From: Arcuatula senhousia
Lineage: Eukaryota > Mollusca > Bivalvia > Mytilida > Mytilidae
Direction: 5' to 3'
Assembly: GCA_963971305.1 (NCBI GenBank)
Contig: OZ020308.1
Span: forward strand, 25,635,275 to 25,699,274
DNA: 64,000 bases
The first letter of the stretch is position 1, and each line of letters begins with the position of its first letter. This document shows, piece after piece, positions 21,716 to 32,762 of the stretch. A program made the position numbers and the translations under genes. The notes under the pieces were generated by a model. It had not been told where the DNA came from, did no database searches, and saw nothing but the letters and a program-made list of their open reading frames with translations.

Positions 21716-22127
21716 ATTAGAAATACAAATCCCCTATTTGTCTATGAGTGCATGATGACTATCTTAAAAAAATCTTGAGTGACGACAGCAACCGAGGAAC
21801 AGCATAGCCCTGTGTCAACAATGTTTGTGTTAAATGTGATGACATAAAGTTGAAATCATCAAGTTTGTCACAGAGATTAGTTGAGAGTTTTTGAGAGTCT
21901 ATTTCGAGACATAGATCTAAATATGAAGCAGACTTATTAGAATCCGTTGTCTCCTTTATCTCAAGTTCAGAAGGATATATGAGATATAGAAAGTCACCAG
22001 ATCGAGAATTGTTCAGTGAAAGGACATCATCAATATAATGGAAAGTGAGGTAAAAAGAGAGAACCCGTCTATGATCCTTTTTGTCTAGAACATATTGTAA
22101 GATTCTAAAGGGGGTGAATTTATGCAT
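21716..22127 (-). pseudogene. RT fragment with YIDD box
   Basis: The frame 22127-21759 reads FYLTFHYIDDVLSLNNSRSG, IYPSELEIKETTDSNKSASY and LDLCLEID, then jumps from DDFNF to LTQTLLTQGYAVPRLLSSLK. That is an internal deletion of ~60 residues relative to the 46.2-46.6 kb copy. It lies just upstream of the unit 4 MITE. Confidence 0.65.
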
Positions 22128-22144
22128 TTTATGTCATAAAGCGA

Positions 22145-22352
22145 TCAACCATTTTAACTTGAATCGAGGGACTTGTTTTTTTTCTATGTTTTACTATGAG
22201 TTTTAATAGTTAGTAAAATTATGTTTTGAGTGAAAAAAAATTCCAGTTAAAAATAAACATCTTTTCCAAGCAAAACGAAAAATATAAAAAAAAATCTAAT
22301 CAGAACCAAAAAAAACCCCAACGTATCCCCCCTTTTCGAGCTAAATGGTCTC
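22145..22352. mobile_element. MITE family A, unit 4 copy
   Basis: Ends GATCAACCATTTTAACTTGA and GAGCTAAATGGTCTCTCC; same position before the last-exon module as in units 1-3. Confidence 0.6.
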
Positions 22353-22659
22353 TCCCTTAAAATCTTTAAAGGCAAATGAAATAGGAGTAGTTTACCATGG
22401 TGTCAATTTTCAATTTATTATACAATAACAGCTAGAAATATTAAACGCAAGATGACGGCATTGTATTCACTTTAAAACATATCTAAGATCTGTTTGTAAT
22501 GTGCGAAACTTTATATTGTAGCTGTTTCATTTGGACCTAGTGGAATGTTTGTTATTTGCAAATGAAGAAATCTTGAACGTGGGATTGTGAAAAGATCAAG
22601 GAGATTGTTCGTTGACCAACCAGCTTCGTCATTTGATAGGATATTAACGAAACCAGAAG

Positions 22660-25001
22660 CACGGCCACCAGACGGTCAAACGAGCAAAAGACTGTTAATT
22701 TGCCTGTAGCATGGAGATAAATGCGCCAGAAGTCCGTTACTCGAGTCGATTCTATGACTGTTAAGAGTAAATTTTAGTTTTAAAAGTCATTTATGTACAA
22801 AATCATTACTTTTTTGAAATAATGATTTGTTTTTGGCCAAAACAAAACCTGTCTGACAAAATGATTATCATTAGCGGATTGAATGGACGCAAAAAGTAAA
22901 ATCTTTGTCAACGGAGTTATAAATAAAATGAAAAGGCGATAGGAGAGGTAGAAGAAAAAACATGTTCAAAAATAGAATTTCTGAGTTTTTCAAATTTATT
23001 TACTCCAAAAAGTGGAAATATCAGTATCATAATTGTTAATCTTACACCCCATAATAATACTGGATACATTTGGAGATATTTTTATTATTCCGTCTTTTTT
23101 AAAACAGGATTTTCAGTAAACTCTAAAGATAATGTCGGTTAAAGAGTAAGTCAAAGTAAAAACTGTCTGTTAAGAGTTTTATTATCCCAATTCGTTTTTA
23201 ATATAATGCGTATGTATCTTTGCATGCAGTGCTTTATATTTGCGAGTAATTTATCAGATTTCTTCATTATGTTAGAAACGAAAATGTGACTTGTTTTCCT
23301 TATACCTTAGAGTGTTTGTAATTGGGTGCCAATATATTGGGCCAAATAAAAACATGTTTTTCCTGTTTTCCCTACCCTATTTTTCATGCCTAATCTAACA
23401 TTTTCAATGTCATATTTTGCTTAAGCAATGTTTAACTTTTATTATGCTCTTCATTTTCTCAAGGTGAAAACGAAAATGTAAGAAATAATGCCTACCTACA
23501 ATCTCTATTTTTATGCCCCATCTACAAATGAAGAAGGGCATATAGTGTTCGGGTCCGTTCGTCCGTCCGTCTGTTCATCTGTCCGTCCCAAATCCCCATA
23601 TTTCCAAATTCCCACTTACCGACCGATGCCACATCAATCATATTGGTATGGTAGATGCATCTAGTGATGCTAAGCACACTGCATGCTTCGGATGCTGGCT
23701 GTGACCTTTATTTTCCGCATGATTTACCACTTATAGAAGAATGGTTAAAGTCCATTCCTTCTTACTGACAAGTACCATAGCAACCACATTGGTATGGTAG
23801 GTGCACCTAGTGATGCTTATTACAATGCATGCTTCGGATGCTGACATTGATTTATATTTTCCGCATGAATGACCACTTATAGAAGAATGGTTAAGTTAAA
23901 GTCGATTCCATCTGACGGACAAGTGCCTTAGCAACCATGTTGATGCTTTAGTGATTGCGGAAAAAATAAATGTTGCGTAATGGGGCATAATGTCTTTTGG
24001 ACATATTCTTGTTTCACACATGTAACATGAAACACGGAGATTTTTATGTTTGGTCTTAAATGACAATAGTGTTAATGCTTAAATCTTGACTTGTAAAAGA
24101 ACATGTATTCACCATACATTATTTTTACTTTGAGGATTATAAATTTCATTCCGTCATAAGGGTTTGCATGGTAGGATTTTCTTTTTTTCCATAGAAACTG
24201 TCTGTTTCCAAAATCCGAATTTTTTTTCTTTTCATTTTCTATTCTAGAAAAATGAAAAAAAAACAAATGCATTTTTAAAATTGCATTTTAATGAATAAGA
24301 CAGAGAACAGAAAACAAATTAAGGAAATATGTTTCTGACCATTCACATAAAGTATCGAGAAGTGGAAATGGAGAACATGCATGTTAAAGAGATACATGGT
24401 AATGTGGGATGGAATAAAGTTAGGAACACTAAGATTTTTGTGAATCTTCAAGATCAGATCGCTAGCTGCAATAATCTATATTGATTTACTCGTAACCGAC
24501 CTGTTAACAGACCATAATTCAATTGACATGACTCATTAACCGACCGAATTTTCAATAACAATCAATATCTTCATTTATACGACACGAAAACATACACTAT
24601 TTTGGGGTTAGAATCTTAGGAGACCATTTCACACATCACAAACGATAACACAATCATTTTGTGTAAAATTACTGAAAAAACAACAGAAAGTGATTAAATT
24701 GTTATGTCGGAATATTGTGTACACATATATAAATTCGATTGAGTCAGACGCCTTCTTAAATTTCTTCTTTCGTTTAAATCCAATCAAAACGAGCAACCAT
24801 TTTGTCAGACATAATTTGTTTTACAAATGAGATTCTTTAAAAATGATAATAATAAAAAATGCAACTTACCTGTGGGTATTTTCTCGATAACATTTTAGTA
24901 ACAGTCTTTGACCAACTCGAGTAACAGACTTCTGGCGCATTTATCTCCATGCTACAGGTAAATTAACAGATTTTTGCTCGTTTGACCGTCTGGTGGCCGT
25001 G
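22660..25001. mobile_element. DNA transposon with ~88-bp TIRs and 5-bp TSD
   Basis: The left TIR 22660-22747 begins CACGGCCACCAGACGGTCAA. The right TIR 24914-25001 is its inverted copy with few mismatches. AGAAG flanks both sides (22655-22659, 25002-25006). No transposase ORF remains, so it is non-autonomous. A 5-bp duplication with 5'-CAC ends fits the Transib/RAG-like group among known superfamilies, but the heptamer is not canonical, so I leave it unassigned. Confidence 0.8.
23508..24010. mobile_element. Nested non-coding element with GGGGCATA ends
   Basis: Begins TTATGCCCCATCTACAAATG and ends AATGGGGCATAATGTC; the ends are short inverted repeats. A (GTCC)n tract follows the left end, then 2-3 copies of a ~165-bp repeat (TTGGTATGGTAGATGCATCT ... 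GCATGCTTCGGATGCTG). A typical bivalve repeat nested in the larger transposon. Confidence 0.55.
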
Positions 25002-25054
25002 AGAAGGAAAGGAATAGAACCGATCGTAAAAAAATAACATGTATCAGTTAAAAT

Positions 25055-25350
25055 ACACATACCAAAACGGTTATAAAACGGTGTAATTTGGTTATGCTGT
25101 ATATGCATATTTCAAGGAGTAACCACTCATCAGCAGCATTTGAATCAAATCATTGGAAGGTCAAACCCAAAAGTATTGAACAACGAAAAGTACTCAAACC
25201 CCCTCCAACAAATCGAACAGGGAAGCAAATTCCTGCACCATGTGCAGTTCAAGGAAAGAAACCTACCTGGTATTTTAAACAATTCTTAATTTAACAAATG
25301 GAAATTTCAACGACAAAATAGTAAATAACTATTATTATTATTAAACAAAG
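25055..25350 (+). other. Unexplained insertion with a 68-codon frame
   Basis: This block interrupts the 3' flank conserved in units 1-3 (between ACATGTATCAGTTAAA and TTTCTTTCTGAAAG). Its frame 25088-25294 is hydrophilic and lacks low-complexity character (KVKPKSIEQRKVLKPPPTNR). It ends in a TAA and resembles a piece of a real protein, but I cannot name it. It may be a captured exon or gene fragment. Confidence 0.3.
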
Positions 25351-25489
25351 TCATTTCTTTCTGAAAGATTATATAAAAACTTTTATCTAGAAAATGTTAT
25401 TCACGTAGCAAATAAATTACTTATATATGATGGATTTTTTTAATTCTATGAAATGCGTAAGGTGTTGTGGTGCCCCCAAACCTCTTTTG

Positions 25490-26240
25490 TTCCGGTACTT
25501 ACATTAAACACAACTAGGTTGTGAAGATATACACAGAAAAAATAGCTACGGATATTTTCATCCGTACACCATCCGTATTTCATCCGTAAAATTATGATTG
25601 ATTACGAATATTTTTCACCAGTGGCTGATAATGAAGAGAAAAATTAAGGGATCTAATGACATATTTTCTTATAAAAGAAGCAAAGGTGTACCAAAGGGGT
25701 AATCAGTATCATAAAACCGTAAAGACAAAGACAAAACCGGCAGACAAAAACTCAACAAAACAAACATTTTTAACACTTGTTTTATAGTCGGTGAAGGATA
25801 AACAAATCTGAAACATGCGTGCAATCCCTTGCTTATCTAATAAGTTGTGACATATGGACACCGTATGCACGTGAAGATGGTATGTTACTTTCCAGGTCAG
25901 GAAATTTAATAATTTTTAAATAAAAATTGTCTCTTTTATCGTTAGTTTTAAAAGAAGGTTAAAAACTACAGACTGGGAAGATCAGTCTCAAATGTATAAG
26001 CAATAATAAAGTTTGACAAAGATACACCGTAAAACTTCAAGATCTCAATGGTCCTAATTTATAATTTCAAGAAATGTGATGCTAAACTAGGTTTTATTGT
26101 GCCACATGTTACTCTTCCATTGCCATATTTGAAGGTACAAAGTTATGAATTGGGATTAATCTAAAGGTTCGTTGATAGCACAAAAACACAAAACAGTTGT
26201 GAAAATGATAATTGTTTGAAATAATTATTCCGTTTAAAAG
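25490..26240 (-). pseudogene. Decayed Penelope-like remnants
   Basis: Pieces such as CCAGTGGCTGATAATGAAGA, TCTTATAAAAGAAGC and AATAAGTTGTGACATA line up with 1435-1620. GATCTCAATGGTCCTAAT and GGTTTTATTGTGCCAC line up with the 3' tail. All frames are broken. Confidence 0.45.
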
Positions 26241-26842
26241 AAATTTTGTTTCCCCTTTATCAAGTCACTCACGGATAAAAGAGGCTAATTCATCTGTAAC
26301 TCAGAATCTATTACTGGATTTTACCTAATTCATCTACACAGTAAAGGTGTCCGCCTTCATTTTTAAGTTTAAAATAAAATGTTTTATCCAAGAGTAGAAG
26401 TTAGATAGCATGGTGAAAAGTTCTTTTCATGTGTTTTATTGAAGAACAAAAATTAAAAAGCATACTGAAAGAATTGTTGCATATGGTGAACACAAATTCA
26501 CCAGACTTTTCTTGTGAGGTAATTAATGAAAGGATATGGATTAAATGAACCTTAGACCACAACACATATGTTAACTGCAACTGAAATTAATTTCTATGAG
26601 CTGTATGACAATTTCAGAAAATTATTCCTCATCAGCAGCAGTAAAACCCAAACAAAGAAAATCAACAATTCAAAAGATGTTCGAAATGCATAAAACCAAA
26701 CGATATTCAAATATGTATAGCAGGCTTTCCACAGATGGGTGTTTGTTTCCCAAATTTGGCTATGGTTGAAAATATAGAAAATCAAAAACAATCTGTTGCT
26801 ATTGTTACCTAATATAATAATATATATTTCTATTTGAAACAA

Positions 26843-28353
26843 GAGGCTCCCAGGAGCCTGAATCGCTCACCTGAACTACACAGATACACATATTTTGTAG
26901 GTATTATTGTGCTTAACCATATGCGATTTAAATTTCTGAAATAACTTGGTTAGTTTTCAAGTTATTGGGCTTAATAAGTGCAAAATTTAGAAAAAAATTG
27001 AAAAAAGGGCAAAAACTCCCACATCAGCAGTCAGATCTTTTCCTAAATTTCAGGACAGGTACTTAATATGCTGATAACTTTCGATTTTTGCACAATTTTG
27101 ATATCTGAAACCATTTTTGAGTTATTAGCAAAAAAAATGAAATTTACACCCTATGTTCTATTTTTAGCCACGGCAGCCATGTTTTTTAACAAATCAAAAA
27201 TATGAACGATAGAGTTGTAGCATATAAGCTATTAAACAAGTGTGCCAAGTTAAGATGCAGTTGGTCTTACGGTGTCAGACAATTTAATCTTTGAGATTCA
27301 GGGGAAAAATAATGAAAAATGGTAAATTTTGTTGTTTTAAGGACAATAACTCCTAATAGAAATGGTCCTACAGCTTTGACCTAAATATATGAAATGTAGA
27401 TCTTGATGTGCTTGATCATATGCAACTTAAATTTTTGAAATATCTTGTATGGTCTTGTATAGTTTTTAAGATATATGGCTAAATAAGTGAAAAATTTTGA
27501 AAAAATCCAGAAAAAGGGCGATAACTCCTACATCAATTGTTGGATCTTCTTGAAACTTTCAGAGCAGGTAGATCTTCAGATGTTGATCACTTTTGTATCC
27601 AATCAGAATTTTGATATCTGTAACCATTTTTGAGTTATTAGCAAAAAACTGCAATTTACCCCTATGTTCTACATGTATTTTTAGCCATGGCGGCCATATT
27701 TTTTGACGAATCAAAAATCTGAACGATACACTTGTTGCATTTATGCCATTAAATAACTGTGCCAAGTTTGGTTGAAGTTGGATGTATGGTGTCAGACAAG
27801 TTAATCTTTGAAATTCAAGGAAAAAGTAATGAAATATGGTAAATTTTGACACTTTAAGGGTCATAACTCCTAAAAGAAATGGTTCCACAGCTTTGACCTA
27901 ATTACATGAAATGTAGATCTTAATGTGCTTAATCATATGCAATTTGAATTTTTTAAATATCTTGTATAGTTTTTAAGATACAGAATAGGGCTAAATAAGT
28001 GCAAAATTTTGAAAAAAATCCAGAAAAAGGGCAATAACTCCTACATCGGTTGTTGGATCTTCTTGAACATTTCAGGACAGGTAGATCTTGAAATGCTGAT
28101 CACTTTTACCCTGCCAGAATTTTGATATCTGTCACTGTTTTTGAGTTATTTGCAAAAAACTGTATTTGTAATCCGAACGCAAACTTTTTGCACAATACCC
28201 TAAGGAACAACCATATCAAGTTTGGCTGCATTTGGCCAATCAGTTTCAGAGAAGAAGATGTTTGAAAAAAACTAACGGACGACGGATGACGGACGACGGA
28301 CGGACGCAAAGTGATGGCAATAGCTCACATGACCCTTCGGGTCAGGTGAGCTA
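26843..28353. mobile_element. CTCACCTGA-ended element with ~510-bp repeats
   Basis: The left end GAATCGCTCACCTGA and the right end TCAGGTGAGCTAAAA are inverted. The interior holds ~2.6 tandem copies of a ~505-520-bp unit; the motif GGGCNATAACTCCTACATC occurs near 27007, 27509 and 28028. A GACGGACGACGGACGG tract precedes the right end. Two ~70-110 codon minus frames fall in the same place of each repeat and are repeat-derived. A widespread molluscan repeat type. Confidence 0.65.
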
Positions 28354-29094
28354 AAAAAGGGTTTTGGCAATTCTCCAAAATTTTGATACATAATTAAGTG
28401 TTGCTAGCTTTATAAGTAAACAACATGGCGGACGCAAAGGGAAACTAGGACTGTGTATTTTTAGGTTTTTTTTTAGTTCTAGAATAAAAACTTTTTATGG
28501 CCCTTAAGACAGCGAAAATCAAAACGGCGATGACCCAGGTTGAGGCTATTTTTTTAAAAACAAATGAACATCTGCTCTACTGGAAACTGTAATAAAATGT
28601 CAACATATTTGGGGAGAACAGTGTTCAAATTTCATGCAAATAAAGTCTGTTGACACTGTTTTTCAATTTTTTGAAGCAAATTATTGCTGTTTCCATGACA
28701 ACAGTGTAATGCAAAATTTCTTTTTTTATACATGATGACCCTATTTTCTCAAAAATTGTTTATTTATAAACCATTTGATATATACATGTAGTTATGCCAG
28801 AAAAAAACAATTGAATCGCAACATATATTTAAGTAAAGGGGGTCCTGTTCCATAAGAAAAAGCTTGGCTATCTGCGGAGCGCTGGCATAGCTAAGGCCAA
28901 AACTACGATGGAGGGAGTTAAACCTTAGGTGTTTGTAAATTTCTTTAATTATTCGCTGAACTCAATATTTCTACCAAAAACCATAGATTCCAAGATTTAA
29001 CCAAAGTACTCAATTCATATTATTTGCGAAATAAATTTTGATTTTGATAAGTTAATCATCTAATTCCAAATGGATTTTTTTAACTTGTGTGCTT
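28354..29094. other. No gene seen
   Basis: AT-rich sequence with no ORF over ~60 codons and no repeat structure that I can support. Confidence 0.5.
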
Positions 29095-29410
29095 TAAACG
29101 TACACAAAAGACGTTTTTGCGGAGAGATTTAAACATTAAGTTAAGACAGCCTTTACATCAAATGAGCGATTCGGGGTCTTATTAGCATCGTTTTGGAACA
29201 TCTGTGAGCAAAATAGGTGATAAGTCAACAAATTCAAAAATTCAAAAACAGATGATAGAAATGTAGACAGATTATTATTTAAACCTTTTTATATTGGTCA
29301 ATATTCTATTTTTTCTTTATTGAATTAAAACAAAACGATCCTATACAATCTCGTTGAATCCAGTCGACCTAGTAAGTAGCCTGTTGCACTATACATGTTA
29401 TTAACTGCAT
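29095..29410. repeat. Second copy of the 10.4-10.7 kb repeat
   Basis: AAGACGTTTTTGCGGAGAGA, AGACAGCCTTTACATCAAAT and TTGCACTATACATGTTATT parallel 10400-10720. Both copies are non-coding. Confidence 0.55.
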
Positions 29411-30395
29411 TTAAATATCCTAATCAATAGAGTTATCGGTCTATACAGGGATCTCAACTCAAGTTGTCTGGTCTAGTTTGTCCTTCACTCTAAAGAGCAT
29501 GAATAAAATAGCATAATAAATGAGATAATGCCTCTGTAAATTAGTCTTATATTAATTACTTAGATGTAACTGTTCACCATTCATTTCTAAAATTAGTTTT
29601 CATTGTCATACAGTTAATAAAATTGTAGAATGTATAACGATGTTTTATGTTTTTATGTATAACTTTTACTTCAATTTGAAAAAGGTATTAAAACTTAAGG
29701 TCACATTTTAGCATAAAACTGCTCACGTGAACATTTGCAATGTAAAACATATGTGTCTATTTCTTGGCGACTGGATAGATACTATAAGTTACTTAATGAC
29801 ACTACACACTTCTTTCTCTGGAAAACCAATTTTGGTCATCTCCCTAAAGCGTTCATAATCATCTAATGAAACATTTAATTTAATGGAGGTTACTAGCTGG
29901 CGTTCATCTTTTCTCCAAGAAATAACATAATATCATTTTGCATGTACATAACACGATTAGATTCTTGAAAATAGAACATCTAATGGGGCATTTAATGATA
30001 CCCCGCAACAATATTTATCAAGCGTTATTGATGAATAAAAATTTCATCTGGAAACTCAGAAATTAATTCAGTTTTATTCATCAAAGTGGCCGATCTCGAA
30101 AAACTTTGTTAGATCATCCTGAAAATTGACTTAACTGTGGTAAAGTTAACAAAAACACCGTTGTGAGACATAGTTAGGATACTGAGGTGATCAACTCAGT
30201 ACACAACAAATACCAGCAAGTTTTCAATAATGATACTATTAACAACAAAAAAACTAGTCTTAGCTGAAAAGTTCGAAATCAGAACTGAAGATAATCGTTG
30301 ATGTAAATGTCTAACTGATAATCGTTAAAATCAATAATTTCATTAAGGAATTGAAGCCTCCCATCAAGGAATAAGAGCGTTTGTCTTTCTTTTAG

Positions 30396-30491
30396 TATTA
30401 GCTGTAGCTTTAATTGTTTTCATGGTCATATCGATGGCTCTTTGTATTAGGAAATACAGAAAGAACAAGAACCAAAATGGTTGTGATGAAG
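30396..30491 (+). CDS. Orphan transmembrane exon
   Basis: The exon follows a strong acceptor (TTTGTCTTTCTTTTAG) and ends at a GTGAGT donor (30492). Both junctions are phase 1. It translates as a hydrophobic helix, LAVALIVFMVISMALCI, followed at once by the basic stop-transfer RKYRKNKNQ. Phase 1-1 exons with one membrane segment are typical of type I receptors. If the donor is ignored, the frame runs on (EEKYESALDSNRKKACSKR) to TAA at 30557, a possible short cytoplasmic tail. No ectodomain exon is visible within several kb, so this is either an outlying exon of a gene with long introns or a relic. Function cannot be named. Confidence 0.45.
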
Positions 30492-31008
30492 GTGAGTTTG
30501 AAGAAAAATATGAGAGTGCATTGGATAGCAACCGAAAAAAGGCATGTTCCAAACGATAAAGATCTATAAAAATTAGATTCTTAGCCTTTTTGCATTCCTT
30601 TTTAGCAGCGTAATTAAAAATATATTGCATGAAATTCAAAACAAATCTCAAAATTGTCAGGGAAAGTCCAATTTTGGAAATAAAACAATTAACATAGAGG
30701 ATAACGACCGAAATTTAACGTAGGATGCACAATTATTAAACACTTCATACTCAAAGTCTGGAAATATCATATTATTAGTACTTAGAAGTGTGTATGCTAA
30801 CAGAAATTTCATACGATTATCTTTTTTAATGCAATAGTAGTTGCACAAACGAGTGAGTAAATGTGTTAGTTGGATTTAGAAGGCTGTCAACTTGTCCAAC
30901 GTGATCTTCCAAAACAGTTTAGTTTAGTTTGATTCCGTTTTTTAGAAGTCAAGTGACCAGCACCTAGGGCCACATCGTCTTCCTGGTACACGTCCAATAG
31001 AAAGATTT

Positions 31009-31177
31009 ATAGGTTCTTACATAAGTTCTTGGAAAAGACCGGCTGATCTTTCACGAGTGATAGAATTTTTCAGTCTTTTTGCGAGTGGAGCGCAGCGGAA
31101 CGAGTCAAAAGACCCCAAAAATTCTATCACGAGTGAAAGATCATTGCCGGTTTTCCAAGAACGCGTGTAAGTACCTA
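31009..31177. mobile_element. Foldback MITE
   Basis: ATAGGTTCTTACATAAGTTC at the left is mirrored by the right end at 31177 (GTGTAAGTACCTAT). The arms (GATCTTTCACGAGTGATAGA and so on) pair through most of the 169 bp, including GGAGCGCAGCGGAACGAGTC at the centre. Confidence 0.75.
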
Positions 31178-31555
31178 TTTCTTCCGTAAGAAATTAATCT
31201 TTAAATTCTGAAACCTAAGGTGACTGCATTCTAAAAACCGAAAGTTTAAAATAACGATGCATTTCATTGGTCGGCATCATGGATCAATATCAGTACCGGC
31301 GGTTATAATTGGTCAATTGACCAGTGTGAGATCGCTGCACGTGCTCGCATATCAACCTGGTCATCTCCCACTGAAAAGAGTCATTTACGGAAGAATAATG
31401 TTTCTTGACAAGGAGCCCAAGACTGCAATCGGATCATCCTCGGCATTCTTACAAAACCGGTCTTTACATATTTCTAAGCAAAAAACCCCAAACAGTTCAC
31501 ATACTCACAGTTATGCTATGAAATTGGACGTCGATGTTTCTTAATTACCATAAAA
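31178..31555 (+). other. Intergenic with an unconvincing 95-codon frame
   Basis: An open frame at 31257-31544 has no recognisable domain and no splice signals at its ends. I do not call a gene. Confidence 0.4.
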
Positions 31556-31559
31556 GGAT

Positions 31560-32470
31560 GAATGGGGTTAATTTTTGGGTCCCCCTTTTTTGTTTCGAAA
31601 TAAGGGGCCCAAAAGGGGCAAAAATAAAATATTTTATTTGTTTCCACCACAACTTTGGTCCTAGTTGGCCTTTTGCTGTGAAATTTGTCAAGAATGTTTC
31701 TTACAATAAAAGAATGAACCTGATGAATTATCGCGCGCCTTTTCTCCATTATGTAATTAGGGGCCAAAGGGGCCAAAATCAAATCTTTTTTATTTGTGAT
31801 CTGATTTTGATTTTTTTTGCAAGTTTGTTCTTGTCAAATAGCATATGCAAAATTGAGAATTAATTTTTGCAACCACCTTTTTCCCCCTGTTACGTAATTA
31901 GGGGCCACAAGAGACCAAAATCGAACCTTTTTTTACTTTTGATACATTGTTACATTTTTTTTGCATGTTTGTTCTTGTCAAATAGTAACTACAAAATTGA
32001 GAATTAATTTTTGCGACCCCCGTATTTCCCCCAGTTACGTAATAAGGTGCCAAAAGGATCCAAAATCGAAACATTTTTTATTTGTGGTCCGATTTTGAAA
32101 GTCTTTTGAACATGTGTGTTCTTGTCAAATAGCGGATACAAAAATAAGAATAGATCTTTGCGACCCCCCCCCTTTTCCCCTATTACCTTATAAGGGACTA
32201 AAAAGGACAAAAACTTGTGATCCAATTTTGAAATTTTTTTGCATGATTGTTCTTGTCAAATAGCGGTTTCAAAATTTAGAATTAATTTTTGCTACCACTC
32301 TTTTTCCCCTATTACGTAATTAGGGGCCAAAGGGGCCAAGATCGGAACTTTTTTATTTGTGGTCTGATTTTGATTTTTTTGGCATGTTTGGTCTTGTCAA
32401 ATAGCGGATACAAAATTGAGAATTAATTTTCGCGACCCTCCTTCCCCCCCCCCCATATTACGTAATTTGG
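31560..32470. repeat. ~145-bp tandem repeat
   Basis: AATTAGGGGCCAAAGGGGCC, TTTTTATTTGTGGTC, TGTTCTTGTCAAATAGC and ACAAAATTGAGAATTAATTT recur near 31755, 31900, 32040, 32190 and 32320. The copies are diverged from each other. ORFs here are repeat-derived. Confidence 0.75.
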
Positions 32471-32618
32471 GGCCAAAATGGAAACTTTGCACTCTATTAA
32501 CAGATTAGCAATATCTTTTCTTGCTTTTAAGAAGTTAGGGTCAAAGGGGTCAAAACATAATTAATAATAGATTAACCAAAAAATGGGTCTATTTCTTTAT
32601 ATAAAATTGAGCGGAGAT

Positions 32619-32762
32619 ATTGAAATGATATAAATATGATAATGTAAGTATACATTTTTTCTATTTACTTTTAAAATAGTTAAAGATCTAATGAATTTTA
32701 ACTATTTTAAAAGTAAATAGAAAAAATGTATACTTACAATATCATATTTATATCATTTCAAT
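32619..32762. repeat. Near-perfect palindrome, 66-bp arms
   Basis: Arm 32619-32684 (ATTGAAATGATATAAATATG ... AAAATAGTTAAA) and arm 32697-32762 are reverse complements with one mismatch, separated by 12 bp (GATCTAATGAAT). Such an AT-rich hairpin is recent or maintained; it may be a tiny MITE. Confidence 0.9.

Larger units (their letters stand above)
22522..25030 (+). pseudogene. Unit 4 last exon, nonsense and split by a transposon
   Basis: After an intact TATTGTAG acceptor the frame reads VSFGPSGMFVICK and then TGA at 22563-22565. Past the stop, the frame continues ERGIVKRSRRLFVDQPAS, so the rest is little decayed; the second and third cysteines are lost. Near the C-terminus a 2342-bp transposon (22660-25001) is inserted with a 5-bp AGAAG duplication. 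No exon 1 belongs to this unit within the window. Confidence 0.75.

Noticed and set aside
31534..31863. 109-codon plus frame
   Set aside because: It lies in the ~145-bp tandem repeat and is hydrophobic low-complexity sequence.
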